Positions 40,942 through 49,214 of a DNA stretch of 54,289 nt are shown piece by piece. Under the pieces are notes generated by a model. That model had not been told where the DNA came from. It worked only from the letters and a program-made list of their open reading frames with translations, and did not search any database. Every line of letters starts with the position of its first letter. Position 1 is the stretch's first letter. The stretch comes from ZC4RG35 sp041747855 (lineage in GTDB: Bacteria; Actinomycetota; Acidimicrobiia; Spongiisociales; ZC4RG35): NCBI GenBank assembly GCA_041747855.1, contig JBGTEJ010000079.1, forward strand, positions 1 through 54,289, in the 5' to 3' direction. Both the position numbers and the translations under genes were made by a program.

Positions 40942-41277
40942 GATGAGAGTCTTATCGCGTCACTGCGACAGGAGATACGCCGGGGATCCGTCGTACTCGC
41001 CTGTCTGCTTGCCCTGCGGCAGGCGGACTACGGCTACTCAGTACTGCGAGTGCTCGAGCAGTCCGGTATCGGGGTCGAGGCCAACACCCTCTACCCCCTG
41101 CTTAGAAGGCTGGAGAAGCAAGGCCTGCTCTCCAGCGAATGGGTCACAGATGACCCGAGACCTCGCAAGTACTACCAGACGAGTGCACTTGGAGCCGAAG
41201 TAGCCGCCCTCCTCGTCGACGAGTGGGACGCCGTGGGTAGCGCTCTTCAGCACCTCAAGAAGGGAGAAGAGGATTGA
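40939..41277 (+). CDS. PadR-family transcriptional regulator
   Basis: A 112-residue winged-helix regulator with the PadR hallmarks VLACLLALRQADYGYSVLRVLEQSG (about 17-41), EANTLYPLLRRLEKQGLLSSEW and RPRKYYQTSALG. Both ATG 40927 and ATG 40939 are possible; 40939 fits the TANNNT spacing. The stop overlaps the next gene by 4 nt (TTGA). Second PadR/HAAS cassette of the window, here with a complete HAAS membrane protein. It probably autoregulates through the repeats upstream. Confidence 0.88.
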   Translation: MDESLIASLRQEIRRGSVVLACLLALRQADYGYSVLRVLEQSGIGVEANTLYPLLRRLEKQGLLSSEWVTDDPRPRKYYQTSALGAEVAALLVDEWDAVGSALQHLKKGEED

Positions 41278-42212
41278 GTCAGTTAGTCGATCGTTATGTG
41301 GCCACCGTGTTGCGTTCGATCCCGGAGAGCAAGAAGGCCGATACCAGGGCCGAACTGGCTACATCGATCGAAGATGCGATCGAAGGCCTGGTCGAGGCGG
41401 AGGGTCGGGATCGGGAGGAAGTCGAACGCGAGGTGCTCAACGACCTGGGAGACCCGGCCCGGTTGGCCTCGGAGTTCTCAGGTCGTCCACAGTGGCTGCT
41501 CGGACCGCCCTACTACCAAGCCTGGCAGAGATTGCTTCGCAAGCTTCTCGCAATAGCCCCGCCGATCGCAGGTGTGGCGAACGGGGTAGTCAGGTACGTG
41601 AGCGGCGATGATCTTCTCGCCTCCTTCTTTGGAGGTATAGGAGTTGCCTTTTGGGTGGCCCTCAACGTTCTCGTCTGGGTGACCGTTGGGTTCGTGATCG
41701 CAGAACGGTCGGAGGACGTCAAGAAGGACATCGAGCCTTTCACCAAGTGGTCGGTCGATCGTCTGCCGGCGGTGCCTGACCGGCAGATCAGCTACGGGGA
41801 GACCATCGGAGCAGTGGTGATGCTCGTCTTCCTGATCGTCGTCTTCTTGGTGCAGCGACAGATCCAGCCCGAACCCTTCTTCGACCCGTCGGCGTGGACC
41901 CTGGCCCTTCCCGTCCTCATAGGGCTCTTGGCAGTGTCTGCCCTGTTCGAGATCGTCAAGTACAAGGCCGGCATGTGGTCGACTCGTCTGGCGCTGGCAA
42001 ACGCGGCGCTCAATACCGTGTTCGCCGGCTGGTTCGTCTGGTTCCTCCTCAACGACGACCTGATCAACCCTGCGTTCTTCGAGAACATCGGATTTCCCGG
42101 TGTAGATACCGAAGTCTCCAGGTGGATGGCGGCAGGCGTCATCCTCGTCTCCGTCTGGGACACAGTCGAGGGCTTTGTGGGAGCGTCGAAAGCCCGGCGG
42201 GGACGTGCTTGA
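41274..42212 (+). CDS. HAAS-domain membrane protein
   Basis: A 312-residue protein. Residues about 1-70 form a HAAS (DUF1700-like) helical domain (LVDRYVATVLRSIPESKKADTRAELATSIEDAIEG, positions 3-37; VLNDLGDPARLASEFSGRP). The remainder contains about five membrane helices with hydrophilic stretches between them, ending near residue 305. Such proteins are typically encoded directly behind PadR regulators and are thought to form membrane sensors or modulate permeases. The start is TTG 41274 with AGGGAGAAGAGG upstream. Confidence 0.82.
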   Translation: MSQLVDRYVATVLRSIPESKKADTRAELATSIEDAIEGLVEAEGRDREEVEREVLNDLGDPARLASEFSGRPQWLLGPPYYQAWQRLLRKLLAIAPPIAGVANGVVRYVSGDDLLASFFGGIGVAFWVALNVLVWVTVGFVIAERSEDVKKDIEPFTKWSVDRLPAVPDRQISYGETIGAVVMLVFLIVVFLVQRQIQPEPFFDPSAWTLALPVLIGLLAVSALFEIVKYKAGMWSTRLALANAALNTVFAGWFVWFLLNDDLINPAFFENIGFPGVDTEVSRWMAAGVILVSVWDTVEGFVGASKARRGRA

Positions 42213-42247
42213 GGCCGGCCGATGGCGGTCGACCGACGCCTGATGGG

Positions 42248-42727
42248 TCAGGTCTCCGACATCTCCGCCAGGTCGGCTTCCAGGGTCTCTCGCTCCTCGG
42301 GATCCTGGATGGCCGCGAGCAGGGCGCGGGCGCGTTCCAGATGTTCCGTGAAGGTTTCAACGTCGTCGACCACTGCCGCAGCACGGGCTATCGCCTCGTG
42401 AGCGAAGCCCTCGACGAAGGGGTCGAGATTGCTCTCAAGGGCGATGGCCAGGGATCGTTCACCGAACCGAAGCGCCAGTTCCTCGTAGCCCAGGACGGCG
42501 GCGACCCGCGACACCTGCCAGTCGGCAATGGCCTGGTTTCGGGCATCCCCCGCCTGGTACCAGTGGTATCGCTGGGCGAATGCAGAGGCGAGCATCTCCT
42601 CCTCCTGCTGTCTGGTCAGGTCAGATGCATCGAGGAGTGACCAGGTGTGGTTGAAGGCATGGGGCGCCATCACCCGATGCCACGACTCCATCTCACTCAA
42701 GCCGGGGTGCTCCGATGCGTTGCTCAC
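42248..42727 (-). CDS. Helical protein of unknown function
   Basis: A 159-residue protein I do not recognise. It is predicted to be all-helical (WSLLDASDLTRQQEEEMLASAFAQRYHWYQAG; QAIADWQVSRVAAVLGYEELALRFGERSLAIALES) with a pattern reminiscent of TPR-like helix pairs, and no membrane helix. The W-x-Y-Q-A-G-D-A-R-N segment is the most distinctive. The start is GTG 42727 with TAAGGT 6 nt upstream on the minus strand, sharing its promoter with the LigD-type gene. Confidence 0.72.
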   Translation of the reverse strand: MSNASEHPGLSEMESWHRVMAPHAFNHTWSLLDASDLTRQQEEEMLASAFAQRYHWYQAGDARNQAIADWQVSRVAAVLGYEELALRFGERSLAIALESNLDPFVEGFAHEAIARAAAVVDDVETFTEHLERARALLAAIQDPEERETLEADLAEMSET

Positions 42728-42746
42728 ACTGATACCTTAGATGCCA
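42728..42746. promoter_or_regulatory. Palindromic bidirectional leaderless promoter
   Basis: TACCTT on the plus strand (42733-42738) and TAAGGT on the minus strand (42739-42734) are nearly the same bases read both ways. The minus box is 6 nt before GTG 42727. The plus box is 8 nt before ATG 42747, which is why 42747 is preferred over ATG 42741. The gap between the starts is 19 nt. Confidence 0.72.
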
Positions 42747-43748
42747 ATGGGCGACGAAGTCGGAGTCAGCATCGACGGTGTGACGGTTCAGATCACCAGT
42801 CCACAGCGGGTCGTCTTCCCGGAGCAAGGTTGGACCAAACTCGATGTGGTCCACCACTTCATGATGGTCGCACCCGGTGCCCTCCGAGGGGTTCTGGGTC
42901 GACCCACCATGCTCAAGCGGTACATGAAGAATGTGACCGTCGACCCCATTTATCAGAAGCGGGCACCGGACAAGTCACCGTTAGAGACGGTGCAGGTCAG
43001 GTTCCCCTCACAACGGCCTGGCAAGATGACCGTACCGCGCTCAGGGGCCGACATCATCCGGCTGGCCCAACTGGGATGTCTCGACTTCCACCCGTGGCCG
43101 GTCCGGGCGGAAGACACCGACCACCCGGACGAACTCCGATTCGACTTCGACCCGACACCAGGCTTCGGATTCGACAAGGTGAAGGAGGCAGCCGGGGGTG
43201 CCAAGACCCTGCTCGACGAGTTGGGTCTGGTCGGTTGGCCGAAGACCTCCGGCAGTCGAGGAATCCACGTCTATGTCCGAATCGAGCCCATCTGGGACTT
43301 CTTCCAGACCCGCCGCGCCGTCCTTGCCTTCGCCAGGGAATTGGAGCGTCGACTCGACGGCCTGGTCACCACCAGCTGGTGGAAAGAAGAACGCAACGGT
43401 GTCTTCATCGACTACAACCAGAACGCAAGAGACAAGTCTGTCTCCTCAGCGTATGGGGTCAGACCGACCGGTTTCGTGTCCACGCCCTTCAAGTGGGATG
43501 AACTCGACGGGATCGCAATCGAAGACTTCTCGCTTGCCACCTTTCCTCAGCGCTGGGAGGAAGTCGGGGACTTGACCGAGGGCATCGATCAGTCGGAGGG
43601 TCGGATCGACACACTGCTCGAATGGGTCCTCAGGGACGAGGCGGACGGAATTGGTGACGCGCCATGGCCCCCTCATTATCCGAAGATGCCGGGCGAACCA
43701 CCGAGAGTGCAGCCTTCAAAACAACGAAGGGCAGACCACGAGTACTAG
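42747..43748 (+). CDS. LigD-type polymerase domain protein (PolDom/primase-like)
   Basis: A 333-residue stand-alone polymerase domain of the archaeo-eukaryotic primase superfamily, as in bacterial LigD, used in non-homologous end joining. The nucleotidyl-transfer motif is LRFDFDPTPG with the metal-binding D-x-D, followed by PKTSGSRGIHVYVRI, the conserved His of the family. The N-terminal ITSPQRVVFPEQGWTKLDVVHHF and C-terminal VRPTGFVSTPFKWDEL fit the family. A ligase gene lies at 47251-48297 on the other strand. No ku gene is present in the window. The role is inferred. Confidence 0.9.
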   Translation: MGDEVGVSIDGVTVQITSPQRVVFPEQGWTKLDVVHHFMMVAPGALRGVLGRPTMLKRYMKNVTVDPIYQKRAPDKSPLETVQVRFPSQRPGKMTVPRSGADIIRLAQLGCLDFHPWPVRAEDTDHPDELRFDFDPTPGFGFDKVKEAAGGAKTLLDELGLVGWPKTSGSRGIHVYVRIEPIWDFFQTRRAVLAFARELERRLDGLVTTSWWKEERNGVFIDYNQNARDKSVSSAYGVRPTGFVSTPFKWDELDGIAIEDFSLATFPQRWEEVGDLTEGIDQSEGRIDTLLEWVLRDEADGIGDAPWPPHYPKMPGEPPRVQPSKQRRADHEY

Positions 43749-43830
43749 ACCGCGTGTTCCTCGCAAACCCAGGGTTCCAGAGTCCGCAAACGGATCGTAG
43801 AACCCTGGGTTCGAGAGCACTAGACCGCGT
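43744..43830. repeat. Nested direct and inverted repeats between convergent genes
   Basis: A 12-bp direct repeat ACTAGACCGCGT (43744-43755 and 43819-43830) brackets a perfect 12-bp inverted repeat AACCCAGGGTTC (43766-43777) and GAACCCTGGGTT (43800-43811), spaced by 22 nt. Each arm is itself palindromic. The first direct repeat holds the stop of the polymerase gene and the second the stop of the ABC permease. Probable bidirectional transcription end; the direct repeats could mark a past insertion or duplication. Confidence 0.75.
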
Positions 43831-44554
43831 CGCGTTCCTTCAAGGCCCAGGTGAGGACACCCCAGCCCAGGAGCACAACGATGGCGATCTTGATCAACCC
43901 GCCGCCAACCCCCGGCACCATTGGCTCCAGATAGGTGGCCGCCAACCAGTCGGGGAGATCACCGATGAGACCGGCGTATACCGACACCGAGATTCTCCAG
44001 ACCGACAGTTCGCCGAAGCTGGGAACCGCCTGGGCCATGATCGACTCGATGATGATCACATAGACCAGTCCCACAAGGAGGGCCCGTGGCGCCAGGTAGC
44101 CGAGAGGGACGAAGATCCCCGCGTAGCCGACCGCCGCCACCACAAACAGGGCCAGGGCGGGCAGAGTGTCGGCGAACGGGATCTTGCCCCCGACCGCTCC
44201 CAGGGCGGTGATCACCCAAGCGATGACCGCCAACGTCACTGAGGCCAGGATCCCGGTCGCCATGGCGCCGAGAGCGAACTGGCCCCGAGGGATGGGACGC
44301 ATGTAGAGGAATGGGAGGGTTCCCCCGTCCTTCTCGTCCCTGAGGACTGCTACCGCGAGGATGAGGAGGGCGAGGGTGAACACGATCCCACCAGCGATGA
44401 CGGTCCCGTGGAAGTTGTCGATGTCTCCGCTGATGTTCGAGTCGATCGATGTCAGCCACAGGATCAACCCGAGAGTGGCGACGAGGACGGTCAGACCGAT
44501 CACCCGTCCTTTGCGCATCACCTGTCGATAGAGATGACGGACCAGCGTGGTCAT
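43820..44554 (-). CDS. ABC-2 type transporter permease
   Basis: A 244-residue inner-membrane protein with about six hydrophobic helices (RVIGLTVLVATLGLILWL near 17-34, the last near 220-238) and the ABC2 layout with an extracytoplasmic loop after the first helix. It is the last gene of the operon and follows the second ATPase by a 1-nt overlap. It likely forms an exporter with the ATPase at 44554-45468. Substrate unknown; drug or lipid export is typical. Confidence 0.8.
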   Translation of the reverse strand: MTTLVRHLYRQVMRKGRVIGLTVLVATLGLILWLTSIDSNISGDIDNFHGTVIAGGIVFTLALLILAVAVLRDEKDGGTLPFLYMRPIPRGQFALGAMATGILASVTLAVIAWVITALGAVGGKIPFADTLPALALFVVAAVGYAGIFVPLGYLAPRALLVGLVYVIIIESIMAQAVPSFGELSVWRISVSVYAGLIGDLPDWLAATYLEPMVPGVGGGLIKIAIVVLLGWGVLTWALKERDAV

Positions 44555-45468
44555 CAGCGACCCACCAGGTAACGGAACACCGACTCCAACGATTCGTCAG
44601 ACGGTTGCACCGAGATGACCGTGAGACCGTGCTCGACGGCGACACCGGGCAGGGCCATGGCTAGGGCACCGGCGTCGGATGCCTCCACCCGAAGACTGTC
44701 ACCTTGGAGATGGACTCCGACCACGCCTTGAGTTCCCATGAGTGCACTTGCCAGAGTCCTGGAATCGGAGCTTTCGATGAAGACCTGACGGGGGAGATCG
44801 GTCATCGCGGCCCGGATGGTGGCGACACTGCCGACAGCGGCGAGACGACCGTCGACCATGGCGACGATCCGCGCGGCCATGCGCTCGACTTCGCCCAGGA
44901 TGTGCGATGACACGATCAGGGTCTTCCCCGCCGAACCGAGCTGCTGGAACAGCTTGATGAGTTCGGCGCGCTGCACCGGGTCGGCTCCATTGAGAGGTTC
45001 GTCGAGGATGAGGACCGAAGGGTCGGTCACCAGGGCGGCGGCCACCTTGGCCCGCTGCCGCATGCCTTTACTGAATCCTCCTAGTTCCCGCTCCGCCGAC
45101 GAGGTCAGTCCCACAGTCTCGATCGCTTCTGCGGTCGCCGTCGAAGGGTCATCGACATCGGAAAGCGCGGCCATCGTGTGGACGAACTGGCGGGCCGACA
45201 GCTTCTGGTAGACCGACTCCTCCTCAGGCACCATCGACATCATCCGGTAAACACTGGTGTCGGCGCGCGGGTCGAGGCCCATCACCCGCACTTCGCCTTG
45301 GGACGGACGTTGCAAGCCGGCGACGAGCCTCATCAAAGTCGTCTTTCCGGCACCGTTCGGCCCGAGCAGCCCGGTGACTCCCGGACCGAAACCGATGGTC
45401 ACTTCGCTGACCGCGACCTTCAAGCCGAACCATTTCGAGATGTCGGTGAGGATGACCGTATCGCTCAT
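44554..45468 (-). CDS. ABC-2 transporter ATP-binding protein
   Basis: A 304-residue ABC ATPase. Walker A is GPNGAGKTT, the signature is LGGFSKGMRQRAKVAAAL, Walker B is VLILDEPLNGADPV and the switch histidine lies in VSSHILGEVE. The C-terminal domain of about 90 residues is typical of CcmA/DRA-type exporter ATPases. ATG 45468 overlaps the upstream permease stop by 4 nt; a longer frame to 45546 lies inside that gene. Paired with the permease downstream. Confidence 0.9.
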   Translation of the reverse strand: MSDTVILTDISKWFGLKVAVSEVTIGFGPGVTGLLGPNGAGKTTLMRLVAGLQRPSQGEVRVMGLDPRADTSVYRMMSMVPEEESVYQKLSARQFVHTMAALSDVDDPSTATAEAIETVGLTSSAERELGGFSKGMRQRAKVAAALVTDPSVLILDEPLNGADPVQRAELIKLFQQLGSAGKTLIVSSHILGEVERMAARIVAMVDGRLAAVGSVATIRAAMTDLPRQVFIESSDSRTLASALMGTQGVVGVHLQGDSLRVEASDAGALAMALPGVAVEHGLTVISVQPSDESLESVFRYLVGR

Positions 45469-46346
45469 GCCAGCTTCCGGTACCGGTTGCGGACGAACCA
45501 AACCGCCGCTGCGAAGACCATGACGATCACGATCACCGATGCCCAAACCTCGAACCCGGCGATTTGGGCAGGGTGCTCCACCGTGGGTCTGAACAGCTCA
45601 TCCCTGATGATCCGGGGGTGCTGGTCGAGGTTCAACAAAGAAAGCCAGCGTGCCGCTGGGAAGTTGGCCTGGGCGACCTGGCCGGCGATTGCCCCCCCGG
45701 CCGTGAGCACACCGAGAAACGCGACCGATGCGATCCCGGCCCGTCGAATCACAGAAGAGAGGCCGAAGATCAGACCGCCGTGCAGGGTGACGAAGCCGAG
45801 GGTCACCAGCGGCACCTTCCACAGGACATCGAGGTTGTCGGCTATATACGTGGCGAACCCGTCCTTGGAGAGGAAGGCCAAACCGAGATGGAGGATTAAC
45901 TGAGGGACGATGTAGATCGCTCCGACCACTGTTGCGTAGGCCCCGAACTTGGCGCCGAGGTACCCGTCGACGGTGAGGGGTCGCGAGAAGTACACAGAGA
46001 GCACACCCCGGTTCCGATCCGGGATGAGGAGTGCCGGTCCGGCGAAGGCGATGAAGATGATCGCAATCCATGAGTAGAAGTCGAACAGTTCTCCGTAGGT
46101 CGGTACCTCCCCGCCAACGGCTTCAGCGATATCGCCTATGGCCCAGGCGATGCCCACCCAGACCGCTGCCTGGACCATGGCGATGGAGATGAGAGACCAC
46201 GGGAAGATCTTGGCCCGAGCTTTTCGGCCCAGCCCTAAAAGTCTCTTGATTCCCTCCCGGTACACCGCCCGCCTCGCACCCGCCGGACCACGACGAGGAC
46301 CGTCGTAGGCCCTATAACCACGGTCGTAGATGACCTTGTCGGTCAT
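45465..46346 (-). CDS. ABC-2 type transporter permease
   Basis: A 293-residue membrane protein with six predicted helices, starting with a cytoplasmic stretch rich in Arg (YRAYDGPRRGPAGARRAVYREGIKR, about 10-34) that is characteristic of ABC-2 permeases of this class. A conserved RNRGVLSVYFSRPLTVDGYLGAK (about 111-133) is typical of the first cytoplasmic loop. It is coupled to both ATPase genes by 4-nt overlaps and probably pairs with the ATPase at 46343-47251. Confidence 0.85.
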   Translation of the reverse strand: MTDKVIYDRGYRAYDGPRRGPAGARRAVYREGIKRLLGLGRKARAKIFPWSLISIAMVQAAVWVGIAWAIGDIAEAVGGEVPTYGELFDFYSWIAIIFIAFAGPALLIPDRNRGVLSVYFSRPLTVDGYLGAKFGAYATVVGAIYIVPQLILHLGLAFLSKDGFATYIADNLDVLWKVPLVTLGFVTLHGGLIFGLSSVIRRAGIASVAFLGVLTAGGAIAGQVAQANFPAARWLSLLNLDQHPRIIRDELFRPTVEHPAQIAGFEVWASVIVIVMVFAAAVWFVRNRYRKLA

Positions 46347-47251
46347 GCTCTCGGCTCGGCATTGAGAAACAGATCCTCGAGCGACGCGGACCCGCGCCCC
46401 ATCCGAATCAGCCCTGAGTTGGCCCTGGCCACTTCTTCGACGATGGTCTTCTCCAGGTCAGTGCCCGGTCCGACGATCAACCGCATACCTTCCATGGAGA
46501 CGGTCACGCCGCGCCCGCGGAGTCCGTCCGCCACCCGTTCCGGACCATCGACCACATCCACGAAGACGGTGGCGTTCTTGTCGAAGCCCTTCAGTGGCGC
46601 AGACCGGAGTAGGTTCCCCGCGTCGAGCATCACCACCCAGTCGCAGGTCTGTTCGATGTCGGGGAGCACGTGCGAGCTCATGATGATGTGAATGTCGAAT
46701 GTCGACAGACGCTTGATGAGAAAGAGCATTTGTTCCCGACCTTCGGGGTCGAGGCCGGACGCAGGCTCATCGAGGAGGATCAGGTCGGGATCGTGAACAA
46801 TCGCTTGGGCCAATTTCACCCGCTGTCGCATGCCCGTGGAGAAGTCCCCGATGTAGCGGAACCGCTCCTCCTCGAGGCCGACAAGAAACAAGGTCTCTGA
46901 GGATCGTCGTCTGGCGTCTTTGGGAGGGAGACCGGCCAGCTGAGCCGTATAGGAAACGAAGTCGGCGGCGGTCTGGTCCTCGGGTAGACAGTCACCTTCA
47001 GGCATGTAGCCAACCCTTGTCCTCACCTCGAGAGGCTCTGTCATTGGATCATGTCCGAGAACCCGGACCGATCCCGCCGTCTGATGAAGCAATCCGAGGA
47101 GGATCCGGAGCATCGTGGTCTTTCCGGCACCGTTAGCCCCGACCAGTCCGGTTATCCCGGCAGGAACGCTGAGGGTGAGGTCTTGCAGGGCGACCACCTC
47201 TCCGTAATCGTGGGTCAGCCCACTGATTTCGACCACACTCGGGGATTCCAT
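46343..47251 (-). CDS. ABC-2 transporter ATP-binding protein
   Basis: A 302-residue ABC ATPase with Walker A GANGAGKTT, signature FSTGMRQRVKLAQAI, Walker B LILLDEPASGLDPEG and switch His in MSSHVLPDIEQ. Length and C-terminal domain match the exporter type. It follows the DNA ligase gene directly (TGATG stop-start overlap at ATG 47251), so the whole ligase-ABC-permease-ABC-permease run may be one transcript. Confidence 0.9.
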   Translation of the reverse strand: MESPSVVEISGLTHDYGEVVALQDLTLSVPAGITGLVGANGAGKTTMLRILLGLLHQTAGSVRVLGHDPMTEPLEVRTRVGYMPEGDCLPEDQTAADFVSYTAQLAGLPPKDARRRSSETLFLVGLEEERFRYIGDFSTGMRQRVKLAQAIVHDPDLILLDEPASGLDPEGREQMLFLIKRLSTFDIHIIMSSHVLPDIEQTCDWVVMLDAGNLLRSAPLKGFDKNATVFVDVVDGPERVADGLRGRGVTVSMEGMRLIVGPGTDLEKTIVEEVARANSGLIRMGRGSASLEDLFLNAEPRA

Positions 47252-48297
47252 CAAGCTGAGTTTGGCAGACTCGAGGCGCGGTGAACCACGTCGTCGAATC
47301 CCGGGCCATCAGGTCTCTCCAGTTGGTCCATGGTGCAGTCTCCGGCCGCTTTGTCGGTGCGCCAGCGATGAAAGCGGGTTGCGTGACGAAACCGATCGCC
47401 TTCGAGCTGGTCGTAGGAGACCTCGACCACGACACCGGGTTGGACCGGTGTCCAGTCGGTGTCCCGGTCTCCCGACCATCGACTGGGAGAGCCAGGGGCC
47501 CTTGCGGTAGCGTCGAAGCTGTCTTCAACCACCAACTCGAGGAACTGGTTGTAAATGGCGACGCGGTCGGCATCACCGAACCCGGAGCAATGTCCGATGA
47601 AGTGGAGGTCTCCGGCGTCGTTGTAAAGCCCGAGCAGCAGAGAGCCGATCTTACCGCCGTCCTTGTGCTCCCTGAACCCGCCGACGACCACATCGACGGT
47701 GCGCCGGTGCTTGATTTTGATCATCGCCCTCTTGCCGGATTGGTACGTCCCGTTCGGGTCTTTGGCGATGATCCCGTCACAACCGGCGGACTCGAACTCT
47801 TCGAACCAGAGTCTGGCGACCGACTCGTCGTCGGTTTGAGGGGTCAATGTCCAGGGGTGGTGGAGACCCGCCAGTAGTCCGACCAGGAGCTCCCGACGGT
47901 TCGAGAAGGGAGACTCTCTCAGGTCCGTGCCTTCGAACGCGAGCAGATCGAATGCGACTATCTGGGCAGGGGTCTCTTCGGACAAACGTCTGACTCGCGA
48001 CTCCGCCGGGTGCACCCGTTGTTGGAGGGCCGAGAAGTCGGTCCCACCGTCGAGCACGACGACTATCTCACCATCGACGATGGTTCCTTCGGGGAGTTGT
48101 TCGAGAGCAGGCTGCAGTTCCGGGAAGTACCGCAGGAGTGGGCGTTCATTCCGGGAGTCGAGCCGGATCAGCGGCCGGGACCATGACAGGGAACGGAAGC
48201 CGTCCCACTTGGGTTCATAGACGAAGTTCCCCGACGGCCAACCCTCGTAAACCCGGGCTTCCATAGTTGGGAGGCTTGGCGGGAACGGATGACTCAC
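47251..48297 (-). CDS. ATP-dependent DNA ligase (LigC/LigD type)
   Basis: A 348-residue ligase. The adenylation motif is EPKWDGFRSL, with the catalytic Lys in KWDG; DGEIVVVLDGG (motif III region), FDLLAFEGTDLR, GIIAKDPNGTY (motif IV) and MIKIKHRRTVDVVVGGF (motif V) follow, then the OB-fold C-terminal domain (VVEVSYDQLEGDRFRH). It resembles the stand-alone ligases of bacterial end joining rather than replicative NAD-dependent LigA. GTG 48297 is preferred because TACACT (48311-48306, minus strand) is 8 nt upstream, although the frame opens at 48342. It leads into an ABC-transporter operon. Confidence 0.92.
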   Translation of the reverse strand: MSHPFPPSLPTMEARVYEGWPSGNFVYEPKWDGFRSLSWSRPLIRLDSRNERPLLRYFPELQPALEQLPEGTIVDGEIVVVLDGGTDFSALQQRVHPAESRVRRLSEETPAQIVAFDLLAFEGTDLRESPFSNRRELLVGLLAGLHHPWTLTPQTDDESVARLWFEEFESAGCDGIIAKDPNGTYQSGKRAMIKIKHRRTVDVVVGGFREHKDGGKIGSLLLGLYNDAGDLHFIGHCSGFGDADRVAIYNQFLELVVEDSFDATARAPGSPSRWSGDRDTDWTPVQPGVVVEVSYDQLEGDRFRHATRFHRWRTDKAAGDCTMDQLERPDGPGFDDVVHRASSLPNSA

Positions 48298-48332
48298 GGA
48301 TCTCAAGTGTATGCCGGATACCCTGGAACCAG
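48298..48332. promoter_or_regulatory. Divergent leaderless promoters between ligase and YihY genes
   Basis: A 35-nt gap. TACACT on the minus strand (48311-48306) is 8 nt before GTG 48297; TACCCT on the plus strand (48319-48324) is 8 nt before ATG 48333. Boxes do not overlap but both polymerases would compete for this small interval. Confidence 0.6.
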
Positions 48333-49193
48333 ATGTGGACACGGATCACCTCGCACCGTTGGGTCAAGACCTTGACCATCGCTGGTCAAAGGTATGGCGC
48401 AAGGCGCGGAAACCGCATGGCCGCTGCCGTGGCATATCGAACTATCTTCGCCATCGCCCCACTCCTGATGATCGCGGTTGGCGTGTTCGGTCGCCTGGTC
48501 GGGAGTTCGGCACAGGCCCGCCAGACGGTCCTCCAGGCGATCCAGAGCTTTGCCGGGGAGCAAGTGGCGACGGTCGTGGAAACTCTCATGATCTCGGCAT
48601 CCTCGACCAGCGGGCTCACGGCAGTCATCGGTCTGATCCTCTTCTTCTGGACGTCATCGACGATGTTCCTCGAAGTGCAGGATGGCCTCAACGATATCTT
48701 CGGTGTCCCCTACGAAACGACTGCGGGATGGCTGGGCGTTGCCAGGAAGCGCGTGGTGGGCTTCATCTGGGCGTTGGGTCTTGGCCTTCTGACTTTTGGG
48801 GTGTGGCTCCTGACCGCAGCCTGGGGGTGGATCGGTGGGGTTCTCCCCGAGAACCCCAGCTTCTTGCGGACCGCAATTGGATGGGTCACCCCGCTCGTCT
48901 CACTTGCAGTGTTGCCCTTTGTGTTTGCTCTCAGTTTCCGGACCATGGCGAAGGTCCGCATCCACAAACAGGCTCTCTGGCGAGGCGGGTTGCTCACGGC
49001 CTTGGTCTTCACTATCACCGGACTGGGTGCCAGGATCTACTTCAGCTGGAATGCGGATACCTCAGCCGCCCAGTTTGCAGCCGGGTTCTTCGTGCTTCTT
49101 CTGCTCACCTACATGCTGTCGTCAGCGTTCTTCTTCGGTGCTCATCTGACCAGTGTCGACAACGACAGACTGAAGGCAAAAGAAGAAGGGTGA
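48333..49193 (+). CDS. YihY/virulence factor BrkB family membrane protein
   Basis: A 286-residue membrane protein with six predicted helices. The first helix region begins RGNRMAAAVAYRTIFAIAPLLMIAVGVFG (about 24-52), the family signature, and a second, EVQDGLNDIFGVPYE, follows after the second helix. Once mis-named RNase BN, the family is now considered a membrane transport or envelope protein group. ATG 48333 is preferred; the frame opens at 48267 but upstream codons lack homology and TACCCT lies 8 nt before ATG 48333. Confidence 0.88.
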   Translation: MWTRITSHRWVKTLTIAGQRYGARRGNRMAAAVAYRTIFAIAPLLMIAVGVFGRLVGSSAQARQTVLQAIQSFAGEQVATVVETLMISASSTSGLTAVIGLILFFWTSSTMFLEVQDGLNDIFGVPYETTAGWLGVARKRVVGFIWALGLGLLTFGVWLLTAAWGWIGGVLPENPSFLRTAIGWVTPLVSLAVLPFVFALSFRTMAKVRIHKQALWRGGLLTALVFTITGLGARIYFSWNADTSAAQFAAGFFVLLLLTYMLSSAFFFGAHLTSVDNDRLKAKEEG

Positions 49194-49214
49194 GCAGACG
49201 ATAGAGTCGGGTCG

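Noticed and set aside
43760..43815. tRNA gene suggested by GGGTTCGAGA near 43808
   Set aside because: No acceptor or anticodon stem can be formed; the sequence is an arm of the inverted repeat.
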